From positions 1-64,000 of the forward strand of contig JADWQD010000020.1 of the NCBI GenBank assembly GCA_016110215.1: a DNA stretch of 64,000 nt. The letters are read 5' to 3'. Origin of the DNA: Capronia americana (taxonomy: Eukaryota; Ascomycota; Eurotiomycetes; Chaetothyriales; Herpotrichiellaceae). Numbering within the stretch: the stretch's first letter is position 1; each line of letters opens with the position of its first letter. The translations under genes were made by a program, and so were the position numbers. Of the stretch, positions 1 through 9,237 are shown piece by piece. The notes below the pieces were generated by a model. The model ran no database searches. It was not told the DNA's origin and worked only from the letters and a program-made list of their open reading frames with translations.

Positions 1-77
1 TTCTTCTTCTTCTTCTTCTTCTTCTTCTTCTTCTTCTTCTTCTTCTTCTTCTTCTTCTTCTTCTTCTTCTTCTTCTT
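1..77. repeat. (TTC)n microsatellite at window edge
   Basis: Twenty-five perfect TTC units run from the first base to about position 75, so the true length is cut by the window edge. On the + strand it reads as poly-Ser if translated in the frame of the exon that follows. It is more likely the pyrimidine tract of an intron, because a branch-like GCTGAT and a CAG acceptor lie just downstream at about 94-108. Confidence 0.95.
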
Positions 78-108
78 TCGTCGTCGGGGCCATCGCTGAT
101 TTGACTCA

Positions 109-301
109 GGGCCAGGAGGTGAAGCTCGACATCTTCGCGTACACCAAGAGCGAGAACATGCGACCTGAACCATTCAAAGCTCGGTTCATCCCAAGGACGA
201 AAGGCATTGAGCAGATCCTGCGTCAAGAAGCGGCGAGGGCAAGGGACGAGCTGCGTGCGTATGATGGCGAGACGAAGTTGACGATGGAGAATGTTCTCTA
301 G
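109..301 (+). CDS. 3' end of an unidentified gene (last exon, partial)
   Basis: An open frame ends with TAG at 299-301 and encodes about 63 residues, rich in charged amino acids, with a segment ARARDELRAYDGETKL near the end. Upstream, GCTGAT followed by TTGACTCAG looks like a branch point and 3' splice site, so I place the exon start at 109. Without splicing, the frame continues upstream into a poly-Ser tract. I do not recognise the family. It converges with the racemase gene, whose stop is only about 80 bases away, which supports 301 being a true 3' end. The rest of the gene lies outside the window. Confidence 0.5.
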
Positions 302-381
302 ACGGGGAACATCACACTCATGCAGGTTGGTGGAACTGGGGTTTCCTTGTAACGAACGGCCTCTTACTTTCGCAATCAATG

Positions 382-1506
382 CTATAACTTTGCCGCGTGC
401 TTCATTCTGACCAGCTTGGACGAGGGATCTATATCAATGTACGAGCTTGAGGTCGGGATCCATTGCTCCAAGACGTCTTCGCCTCCCGCGCCCTTTTTCA
501 GCTCCGGATATGCCTCCTGCACGGAGACGTCCAAACTTGGTGAAGCCGACAACTCGACCAGCGGCTTGAAGGGCTCTTCCGTCTCGTCCATGTTCAAGAC
601 CGGCGTCACACAGGCGTCGGTGTGGTCAAAGATAGTCCGCCACTCGTCCATCGTCTTCTGCTTGAACAGCCTTGCAAACCGCTCCTTCGTCTGCGGCCAA
701 TGCGTCCGATCCCACTGTGCTGGCATCTCCTTATCGTCCAGCCCCAGCCCTAGCAGAAGCTGCGTGTAGAACTGGGGTTCCTGGGCCCCGACAGCTACAA
801 ACCTGTCGTCTCGCGTCTTATACACCTCGTAGAACGGAGCCGCGCCGTCCAAAAGATTCTCGCCCCTCGGCCGATCATTGTTCGGACGCCCTTGTTGTTG
901 TCTCATGAACGTGGCGAGGTACGCGCTCCCGTCAACCATATTCGTCGTGACGACCTGTCCTCGGCCTGTAGCCTGGCGGTGAAGCAGAGCGAACAAAATC
1001 CCCGTCACGCAGACCAGCCCACCTCCTGCGAAATCGCCCAGTATATTCGCTGGAGGGGCCGGGTTTTCGTCTTTCCGCCCCAATACCGACAGGATGCCTG
1101 CGGCTGCGAGATAATTGATATCGTGGCCTGCGCGTTTTCCGTACATGCCGTCCGGTCTAAAGCCGTGGAGGTGCGCGTAGATCAATCGAGGGTTCAACTG
1201 GCATAGCGTTTCCGGCCCGAGCCCCAGCCTCGTCATAACCCCCGGTCGATACGGATCGATCAGCACGTCCGCGACTTTCACCAATTCTAAGAACACCCGC
1301 CGCGATGGAGCGTCCTTGAAGTCAATCACTACCGACCGCTTCCGTCGACAGAGGGTGTCGCGCGGCGGGCCGAAGACTTCGAATGTGCGGTCGACGCGCA
1401 CAACGTCGGCGCCGTAGTCCGCCAGGACGAGACCAGCGAACGGAGACGGGGCGAGACCGCCTAGTTCGAGGACTTTGATGCCAGCGAGGGGTGTTGCCAC
1501 AGACAT
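382..1506 (-). CDS. alpha-methylacyl-CoA racemase / CaiB-BaiF family, peroxisomal
   Basis: Single-exon gene for 374 residues. The N-terminus (PLAGIKVLELGGLAPSPFAG) and the Rossmann-like CoA-binding region are typical of family III CoA-transferases. The three catalytic residues of mycobacterial AMACR (His126, Asp156, Glu241) align with His128 in GHDINYL, Asp158 in ILGDFAGGG and Glu243 in GAQEPQFY. This favours an acyl-CoA racemase (epimerising 2-methylacyl-CoA thioesters) over a transferase. The last three residues are AKL, a standard type 1 peroxisomal signal. It is divergent from an acyl-CoA ligase that also carries a peroxisomal tail, so the ligase could supply its substrate. Length is close to the family norm. 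The start ATG is the only one that keeps the conserved N-terminus. Confidence 0.9.
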   Translation of the reverse strand: MSVATPLAGIKVLELGGLAPSPFAGLVLADYGADVVRVDRTFEVFGPPRDTLCRRKRSVVIDFKDAPSRRVFLELVKVADVLIDPYRPGVMTRLGLGPETLCQLNPRLIYAHLHGFRPDGMYGKRAGHDINYLAAAGILSVLGRKDENPAPPANILGDFAGGGLVCVTGILFALLHRQATGRGQVVTTNMVDGSAYLATFMRQQQGRPNNDRPRGENLLDGAAPFYEVYKTRDDRFVAVGAQEPQFYTQLLLGLGLDDKEMPAQWDRTHWPQTKERFARLFKQKTMDEWRTIFDHTDACVTPVLNMDETEEPFKPLVELSASPSLDVSVQEAYPELKKGAGGEDVLEQWIPTSSSYIDIDPSSKLVRMKHAAKL

Positions 1507-2030
1507 CTTCGGTCGATTTGATAAGTTTCGGGTGGCCTCTGTGAATGCAGTCCCAACCGCTGGCTTGTTGGTTGGTTGGTCGGCAAAGAGTCGGCTTGGA
1601 ATCCGAATCGACTTACAATATGATTAGACAGACTGATTGTTGGGGTTGGTGTGTGGCTCAGGAGCAGATTCGTCTCCCTCCCACGCCGACATGCTGGAAT
1701 TAGGAAATCTAGCAATGCTGTTTACTTCTGCTCCAACGGGATGGCGAGGCTGGCGGTGTGTCCATATCAAGCATCACCATTACTCCACATTTACCCCGAC
1801 GTTCGTGGAGCCTTGCACGGTGGAGGTGGGAGTCCGCTGGGAGACCCAGGTAAGAGGGTTGACGAGGACATTGCTCCCGGTACCTTGGTTAATCTCGATT
1901 GGATCATCATAGAAGCCACCTTCACGACCTTCGCGGTCTGACACCATCTACCCCTGGCGGTTACTTCCGAGGGACGTCCTTGCCTCTTTCTCAGCTTCGA
2001 CCACATTGGGAGCAGTGGTGAGGGACGAAG
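1507..2030. promoter_or_regulatory. shared divergent promoter, racemase / acyl-CoA ligase
   Basis: The 524 bases between the two start codons hold no convincing coding sequence and must carry both promoters. A CCGAGG at 1967-1972 matches the core (CCTCGG on the other strand) bound by the FarA/FarB fatty-acid regulators of Aspergillus. It lies about 60 bases before the ligase ATG. A six-base match is expected by chance about once in 2 kb, so this is suggestive only. A TTGGTTGGTTGG run lies near 1570. Confidence 0.5.
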
Positions 2031-3803
2031 ATGATCTTTGAATCAGAATACCACGTCGACATACCCGACATCGACCTGTTAACCTTTCTCTTCTCGCGCA
2101 CGCCATTCAAAGAGAATGACCCGATATGGATCAACCCGTCGAAGCCGGCCAACCACGTCACCCTCGCCAATGCGCGGGATCTCACGCATCGGATCGGTCA
2201 AGGCTATCGAAATCTCGGAGTCGGTACTCAAGGACTCGGCAAGGATATTGTGCTCACGTACGTTGAGAACCAAGTCATGGTGGCGCCGAACACCCTGGGC
2301 GTGCTGTGTGCAGGAGGCGTCCACGCGACTTGTTCTGTGACGGCGACGGCGTTCGAGCTTGCCCGGCAAATCCGGTTGAGTGGCCCGAAGGTCTTGATCT
2401 GTTCGCCTCAGACGAGGACGGCCGCAGAGGAGGCCATCACGCAGTCGGACACCGACGTCCGACTTGTCATGATGGTGTCGGAGAGTTTGGATATCGTGGA
2501 TGGACATGGCAAATCGATCATTGGCGAGAGGAAGCTGGAGTGGCAGAGAATCACGGACCCGGAAGTGCTGCAGAAGACGACAGCTTGTCTGGTATACTCG
2601 AGTGGCACGACGGGGGTGCCGAAAGGTAAGCCGAAGCTGGAACCTGCTCTACTATTCTTACGCTGCTCCTACCTAACGCCCATCGCGCAGGTGTCGTGAC
2701 CACGCACGCCAATATTGTCGCAAACTTGTGCCAGATGGCCTTCTTCTTCGACCACTTCGCCCAGAAAGCCATCCGCGATGGCGTCTACCTGCGCATGCCC
2801 GGGGTGATGCAGAACGCCGTAGCCGTAGGCATTTATGTTCAGACCATGATGGCCCTTCAGTGCGGGATGCAGGTCTACATGTTCCCGAAGTACGACTTCT
2901 CGTCCCTGATGGCGAACATCAAGAAGTACCAGTTATCGGCATGCTTCATCGTGCCGGCCATCTGGAACCGCATCCTGCAGGAGTGTACGAGGGAGGATGT
3001 GGCGAGTATTCGGTTCGCCATGAGTGGTGCGTCCCCGCTGCCTCTCCCGTTGCAGTTGCAGGTGCACGACATGTTGCCCGACGGGGTGGCATTGCGGGTC
3101 AACTGGGGGATGACGGAAACCGTGACTGCAGCATCACAGCCGAACGTGACGGAGGTGGACAAGGAAGGTAGCTCTGGCAGACTACTGCCGAACATCCAGG
3201 CCGTGATCATCGGTCCGGCCGGGGAGAAGCTGGGATATAACGAGCCTGGAGAGCTCTGTATCAGAGGTATGCAAGCTCACAGTCCCCCAGTTTCAAACTC
3301 CTTTAACATGGCCAAAAGGACCAAATATCATCAAGGAGTACTTCAACAACCCCGAAGCAACACGGACAGCATACACGGCAGACGGATGGTTTCGCACAGG
3401 CGACATTGCTCACTTCGACAAGAATGGAAAGCTCTACATTGTGGGCCGCTCCAAAGAACTGCTCAAATACAAGTCCTTCCAAGTCTCGCCGACAGAGGTA
3501 GAATCCGTCCTAGGGCAGTTGCCCGGCATTGTAGACGTTGGCGTGATCGGGGTCCCGGATGGGCAAGGCAACGACTTGCCTCGCGCGTACGTGGTCAGAT
3601 CAGACAAGCCTCCCCGGCTGGAGGAGAAGGATATCCACGAATTCCTGAACTCGCGGGTGAGTCACTACAAGAGACTGAGAGGAGGGGTGCGGTTTGTCAA
3701 TGAGATCCCCAGAAACCTCAACCAGAAGATCATGAGGAACGTGCTGAAGGAGTGGGTCGACCAGGAAGATGGTCGGAAGGACAATTTCAAGGCGAGGTTG
3801 TAA
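2031..3803 (+). CDS. acyl-CoA synthetase (AMP-binding, 4-coumarate-CoA ligase-like), peroxisomal
   Basis: Three exons (2031-2625, 2691-3266, 3319-3803) joined through GTAAGC...CAG and GTATGC...AAG introns give 551 residues with phases that agree. It activates a carboxylic acid to its CoA thioester using ATP. The adenylation motif YSSGTTGVPKG is split by the first intron. Later come NWGMTET, GWFRTGDIA (the ATP ribose-binding Asp) and GRSKELLKYKSFQVSPTEVE (linker and hinge), and the C-terminal catalytic Lys in NLNQKIMRN, where the usual PKT.SGK context is altered. The protein ends KARL, an acceptable PTS1 variant, so it probably works in peroxisomes with the divergent racemase. The substrate cannot be read from the sequence; aromatic or medium-chain acids are both possible. 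Confidence 0.9.
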
Positions 3804-4651
3804 CGTCTCAGCCCGAATGCCTGGGGAGCCCGTGAGAAGCCATGTTACTGTACTGCATACGAACAGCAACTACCGCCCGAACATGCGGGAACTTCTCCTG
3901 ACGACGCCGTCTATCGTACCTTGTCTTGCTTTGCATATCACGCGGCTGAATCGGTACCCACTCAGGAAAGTCTTCTGAGCCAGGCAGTCGGTAGGATAAG
4001 CTTGATAATTAACAGAGCATGATACTTCACGCCCGGTAGCCATTCGGAGCTGTCGCCTCTTTTCGTCTGGTCCATCCACGCGTAACGAGCGACTGCAGTT
4101 ACTGTACGGAGCACCTCCTCCGAGCCTTGAGGCTGCTGGCACGGGCTGTCGCCGGGCTGGGCATTTCAGCTGCCCAGCCTGATTCGCCCAAGTCACAGAC
4201 GGCAAAGCAAGCCACAGTTCGATGTCCGGCTGAAGATGCCCTTGTCAGCACCTAGACGCGCAGCCGCCTTGGTTTCCAGCCTCTTGCAGCCGCAAAGGCA
4301 CACTCCTCCTCTAGGTGCTCCCCATTCGGAAAGCGTTTGGGACGCCAGCGATCTCGGCTCTAACGCTCAGGCTTCATGATACCGGCTTTGAGATGGATCG
4401 CGCCAATGAGGATACTCATGGCTGGGCACGCTCAGATTAGACGAGGTGGAGGTGGATGAGTCTGCCGTCGATAAGTTTATCCATGCCGCTTGCATGAAGG
4501 ACGGGCATCAGTCTCAGCCAGCCTCGAGCAGACCAGGCCGTCCATCCCTTTCCTCGACGCTGTGCTATGGCCTGGTCCACGATGGCGAGTATAAACATGG
4601 CTACGAGCGTGCAGAAACATGTTCCATCACCGACACAGTCTCTCCTCAACC
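3804..4651. other. intergenic region before MFS gene
   Basis: 848 bases between the ligase stop and the chosen MFS start. I see only short, biased open frames without recognisable domains. It should hold the ligase 3' end and the MFS promoter. An in-frame upstream ATG at 4619 would add 11 residues to the transporter. Confidence 0.6.
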
Positions 4652-6400
4652 ATGCTCGAGTACATCAAAGAAGCGCCAGCGGGGCAATTTCTCCGGTTCC
4701 TTGGTTGCCAGCGGCCATGGCTCGCGTTTCCAGAAGAGCAGCCCGGCTTCGAGCCTGGCCAGGTGCCCGGCGTGGTCAGCGAAACGAGTGCCTCTGCCTC
4801 CGACACCGACCTGGAGAAGATCCTGCCCAAGGGATCATCCGCAACGACTCAAGCCATCGAGAAAGACGTATCATCCCCACGGTCGCAGTCCCCAGATACG
4901 CAGGTCGCTGTCGCTGTCGTGGCCTTCACGGAGAATGATGCCGACAATCCTCGCAATTGGCCTCACGGGAAGAAAATGTGGACATTGACCGTCGTCAACC
5001 TGTACACCTTCTGCGTCTACTGCACGGCATCGATCGTCACGCCGACGGCAGAGGCCATGATGGTCCGATACAACGTCTCGCTTGTGGTGGCGAGCCTGGG
5101 CCTGTCGATGTATGTTGTCGGATGTAAGTCGAACGCCCACCCTAACTCCCTCTCCCTGCACAGTCTGGACTGGTGGTGCTGACGCGAGTCTCCGCCCTCC
5201 TTCGCAGACGCAGTCGGACCGATGTTCTTGTCGCCCATCAGCGAAATCCCGCGCATCGGCAGGAATCCGCCCTACCTGTACGGATTTGCGGCGTTCTTCA
5301 TCGTCTCGATCGCCCTCGCCTTTGTCGACTCGTTCCCTGCCATCATCGTGCTCCGGTGGCTGCAGGGTCTCGCCGGTAGTCCGGCCCTGGCCAGTGGCGC
5401 CGCGTCCATCGAAGACATCTACGACATCTACAGTGCCCCGTACGGGTACGTGTGGTGGATTGCCGCCATGTACTGCGGCCCGGCCATCGGCCCGCTGATT
5501 GCAGGGTACGCCGTGTCGGACAACTGGCGATGGCCCCTGTACGAAGTCATCATCATGTCCGGATTCATCCTGTGCCTACTGCCCTTCTTGCCGGAGACAT
5601 ACCCAGGCACCATTCTCCTTCGTCGAGCACAACGACTCCGTAACGCGACAGGCCATGACCGATACGAGTACCGGACGGAAACCGAACTACACCCCACTCC
5701 GTTCAGCAAGGCGCTCTTCGAAGCCCTGATCCGCCCGCTGGAGATCACGATGAAGGATCCCGCCGTGCTGTACGCGGCCCTCTACGGCGGCCTCGTCTAC
5801 GCGACATACTATTCCTTCTTCGAGGCCTTCCCCATCGTCTACCTGGGCACGTACGGCATGACCCTCGGCGAGCTGGGCTTGGTCTTCCTCAGCCTGATGA
5901 CCGGCTGCATCATCGGCCTAGGCGCATACTACGTGTACCTACGGTCGTGGTTCATCCCGCGCGCGCGCAAATACCACGCCGAAAAGGGCAAGCCCGTCGA
6001 GCAGGAGGAATGGCTGCGCCCGGGCCTCTGCGGCGTCTGGGGCCCCCCGGCCGGCCTGCTGCTCTTCGCCTGGGCCGCGCGTGCCGACGTGCACTGGGTC
6101 GTCCCCACAATCGGCATCAACGTCTGGGCCGCGGGGAGCTTCTGCATGTTCCAGAGCATCATCTGCTACGTGGCGCTCGCGTACCCCAAGTACGTGGCGT
6201 CGCTGTTCGCGGCCAACGACTTTGTCCGCTCCATCATGGCCGCGGCGTTCGTCCAGTTCTCGCACTCCATGTACGTCGACCTGGGCGTTGGGAAGGGCGT
6301 CACCGTCATTGCGGGCCTTTCTGGCGTCGGTGTCGCCGGCATGTACGGGCTGTATTACTTTGGCGCGTGGCTGCGGGCGAGGAGTCAGTTTACTGGTTGA
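4652..6400 (+). CDS. MFS transporter, DHA1 (polyamine/drug:H+ antiporter-like)
   Basis: Two exons (4652-5123, 5208-6400) around an 84-base intron (GTAAGT...TTCGCAG) give 554 residues. A hydrophilic N-terminus of about 110 residues contains the DNPRNWP motif that precedes TM1 in fungal DHA1 carriers. Twelve hydrophobic segments follow, with SPISEIPRIGRNPPY in the loop 2-3 position, RWLQGLAGSPALASG in TM4-5 and LPETYPGTILLRRA before the central loop. This is the TPO-type polyamine or drug subgroup; the substrate is unknown. The start at MLEYIKEAPAGQ is preferred because this opening is common in the subgroup; ATG 4619 is an alternative. It lies downstream of the peroxisomal enzymes on the same strand and could import or export their substrate. 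Confidence 0.88.
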
Positions 6401-6910
6401 GTGCAGCTCCGTGGGTTGATTCCTGTGGTTGAGAGTACGAGTTGGGTTGTCGGCCAGCGTTCAGCGTATATGTACTTACTTCCCGCAGGGAGTAGTTAGT
6501 GCACCGAATTATTAAGGATTCTTCTGATCAACGTGCCATCATGTCAAGCTTGGCTGTGTTTCACTTGCTCGTGACTCTAAAGGGTAGTGTGCAGCCGTCA
6601 GCTCGTCTCCATATGCATACGGACTACCTCGTAACTCCGTAGGCAGCACTGCTTCGAATCGAGTCAACATACATAACCACACAGTACAGGTACACAATTC
6701 TCCATGTAATAAGTCCCGTGCTAATCACAGTACAGTAACTGGATTAACTGCCCATCCCCCACACACATCGTGCTGTCGTGCTTGCTTGGAGAAACCGATC
6801 CCCCCGCCGTCTCCGCCATGTTTTCCCCTGGGAGATCGATGTGGTGAGGGTGGCATTAAGGACATGCACGAGTCCTTTGCAGCGAAAGGTGTGGGAACCA
6901 TACACATGCG

Positions 6911-6948
6911 TTCCCCGTCCCCGTTCCCCGTCCCCGTCCCCGTCCCCC
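6911..6948. repeat. C-rich CCCCGT tandem tract, possible G-quadruplex on - strand
   Basis: Six runs of four or five C, separated by GT or GTT, occur within 38 bases. The complementary strand therefore has six closely spaced runs of four or more G, which fits the four-run rule for an intramolecular G-quadruplex. A (TCC)7 tract follows 34 bases later. Confidence 0.8.
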
Positions 6949-6982
6949 AGGCTGCGGACGGACATTCTTCTATCCCCGTGTC

Positions 6983-7003
6983 TCCTCCTCCTCCTCCTCC
7001 TCC
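6983..7003. repeat. (TCC)7 microsatellite
   Basis: Seven perfect TCC units form a pure pyrimidine run, GGA repeats on the other strand. It lies in the SDR upstream region next to the CCCCGT tract. Confidence 0.9.
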
Positions 7004-7618
7004 GATCACCGACCCGCGTGCTCGTCCCCGCAACAAATGTCCCCATGTTTTCCAACGAGGGGGGTCCACGACGCTCCCTCCAATCCGAAATAGACACAGC
7101 ACAGAGCACACAGTGTACGAGTACAGATCAAAATACGAGCTTCCTTACTCCGTGCTGCGTAAATCAGAATACATGTGGGGTCCCGCTCTAACCTGATCGA
7201 TCACGGTAGCAGTACCGGGTGAACGTGTACGAAGTACCTACGCAGAACACGGTCCTTGTGCTCGTACTGGATCAGGTACAGTTACAGTAACAATCCTTCC
7301 TTCCCCGTACATACTCCGTACTGTGCCCCCAAGTTTTCAGTCCTTGATTTAGGCTACCCATCTTACCGACTTCCACTTACCGAGTACGAGGGACTGTTAC
7401 GCGACGTTGTGCCTCCGTATCCTACCTAGACGAGGATACACACGTTCCTCGGAGAACATCAAGCACACACCCACCTCTAATTAATTGAATTACATTACAC
7501 CAGGGTTCGCGTCGTGAAGAGCGTTCGTGCGTTCGCGAGTTCCCCAGCCAGTCCGAACGTGGTAACTGATATTGTAACTACAGTGCAGTCAAAGTCAGTG
7601 TCCTGAGCAGAATCCAGC

Positions 7619-9038
7619 ATGGATCCGACCAAGTTCCCTGTCTCGGCAATTCCGCTGAACCACGCGCAATACGGGCCCATTACGGACGAGAATCTACGGG
7701 GCCTCAATAGTGGCAAGGTCGCGCTTGTCACGGGCGGTGCGAGAGGTGAGTGTGTAATCAAGTCGACTGGAAGGATCCTTGCCGTGGTTCCTGTCGATCT
7801 ATTATGCTGGGATGCGTCTGCCCAGTGGACTTTAGCGATTTCAACGTCAATGTCAATGTCAATGCCAGCACTGACGGTCTTCAATTCTAGGCATTGGCCG
7901 CGCAATATGCGTCAAACTCGCCATCTCCGGCGCGAGCATTGCCGTCCTGGACAGATTGCAAGACGAACTGGCTGAGACGACGAGGCTGTGTGAGGAGCAC
8001 GGCGCCCGCGTCAAGACTTATGTCGTCGATGTCACGGACGTGGAAGCGTTGAGGGCCGCCGTGAAGAGCGCCGAGACCGACCTGGGAGAGATCGAGTGAG
8101 TGCCTCCCTGTACCTGTCCATTATTACAACCCCCGTGGGGCCACAGTGAATGCGAATTCCCACCGGAGCCCGAGCGAGGTTGGCTGTACCACCACAGGAA
8201 GGCGGGACGAAATGTCGGCGGGCCCCACGAAATGAAACTGACGGCACGCACAGTATCCTCGTCAACAACGCCGGTGTGTCGCCGGGAAAGCCACAGTGGA
8301 TGGAATCCTTCGAGGATTTCTGGCGCACCATTGAGATCAACTTCAAGAGCGTAAGTCTTTGTCATGGGTTGGCACGCATCTCTCGTGTCATCACCTCCCC
8401 TCCCTGTCGCAAAAATGAATCTGACACTCTTCTTCCCCCCCCGTCACACAGCCCATGGTGACGAGCTGGTACATGCTGCCGAAATTCCGCGAACGCAAGT
8501 CCGGCGTGATCATTAACATTGCATCCCGCGCCGCCACGGTCGACTTCCCCTTCGCAGTGGGGTACAACAGCTCGAAAGCGGCGGTGGCGCGCGCGACGAG
8601 CACGCTGCAGGAGGAGGTCGAGCTGGACGGACTAGGCGACGGGATCCAGCTTTATGCTCTGCATCCCGGGGGCGTGCCTACTGCCATGGCGAAGAGTGCG
8701 TACAGTGTCATTTCTCCACCCCCCCCTGCGCGGAAAAAAAAGATTTCTAACCCAACCTGAAACCGGCAGAGGAGATACGACAAGAACTCCTTGACAGGTA
8801 CCCCGCCCTTACACAGCACGGGACGGATTTCCAAGCTTTGTTCAAGGATCCGCCTGAGCTCTGTGGTGCCACCGTCACTTATCTCGCAGCGGGCAAGGCA
8901 AAGGAGTTGAGAGGCATGTATTGGGATTGTCGGCAGGACATCGAACGGGTGAAAGCATATGGACGGGAGAAGTTACAGCAGGAAGGGAGGTATACCCTGA
9001 AGATGCAGTTTTTGGACGGGTATGAGAATGAGCCATAG
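7619..9038 (+). CDS. short-chain dehydrogenase/reductase (SDR, NAD(P)-binding)
   Basis: Five exons (7619-7745, 7891-8095, 8254-8350, 8452-8695, 8770-9038) with matching phases give 313 residues. The classical SDR motifs are present: TGGARGIG (cofactor loop, split by intron 1), a VLDR acidic end to beta-2, ILVNNAGVS, and the catalytic Ser in INIASRAA placed 13 residues before Tyr in GYNSSK, with Lys four further on. This satisfies the S-x12-Y-x3-K spacing. It oxidises an alcohol or reduces a ketone; the substrate is unknown. There is no C-terminal peroxisomal signal (it ends YENEP). It sits between two MFS transporters and near the peroxisomal enzymes, so it may belong to the same pathway. The start at MDPTKFPVS is the only in-frame ATG that covers the N-terminus. 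Confidence 0.88.
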
Positions 9039-9237
9039 TCTAGAGAGGAGACTTGAGGTCTTAATGAAAAGTCCAAAGGTGAGTACGAACCAGTCGATTG
9101 GATAAGCCTATGGATACATGCTTGAGGGCGAAAGGACAATTCAATCATTCGCTGCTCTCCGAAGATCTGGTTCCTGGCGTTTGGTCTGGTACACTTCACC
9201 TGGCCGCGGACCTGCGTCAAGCTCAACAGCTCTCCAT

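Larger units (their letters stand above)
6401..7618. other. intergenic, repeat-rich region before the SDR gene
   Basis: About 1.2 kb without a convincing gene. The 110-140-codon open frames around 6725-7196 come from simple repeats (CCCCGT and TCC tracts) read in several frames and both strands, so I do not count them. The region has several TACTCCGTA-like words (about 6634, 7144, 7311) and many ACAGTAC/GTACAG words. A CCTCGG (FarA/FarB-type core) lies at 7447-7452, about 170 bases before the SDR start. Confidence 0.6.

Noticed and set aside
6600..6680. TTCGAATC word resembling a tRNA B box
   Set aside because: No A box, acceptor stem or cloverleaf pairing could be made around it. No other tRNA-like segment was found in the window.
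6725..7196. Four overlapping frames of 121-137 codons
   Set aside because: They are all translations of CCCCGT and TCC repeats in different phases and strands.
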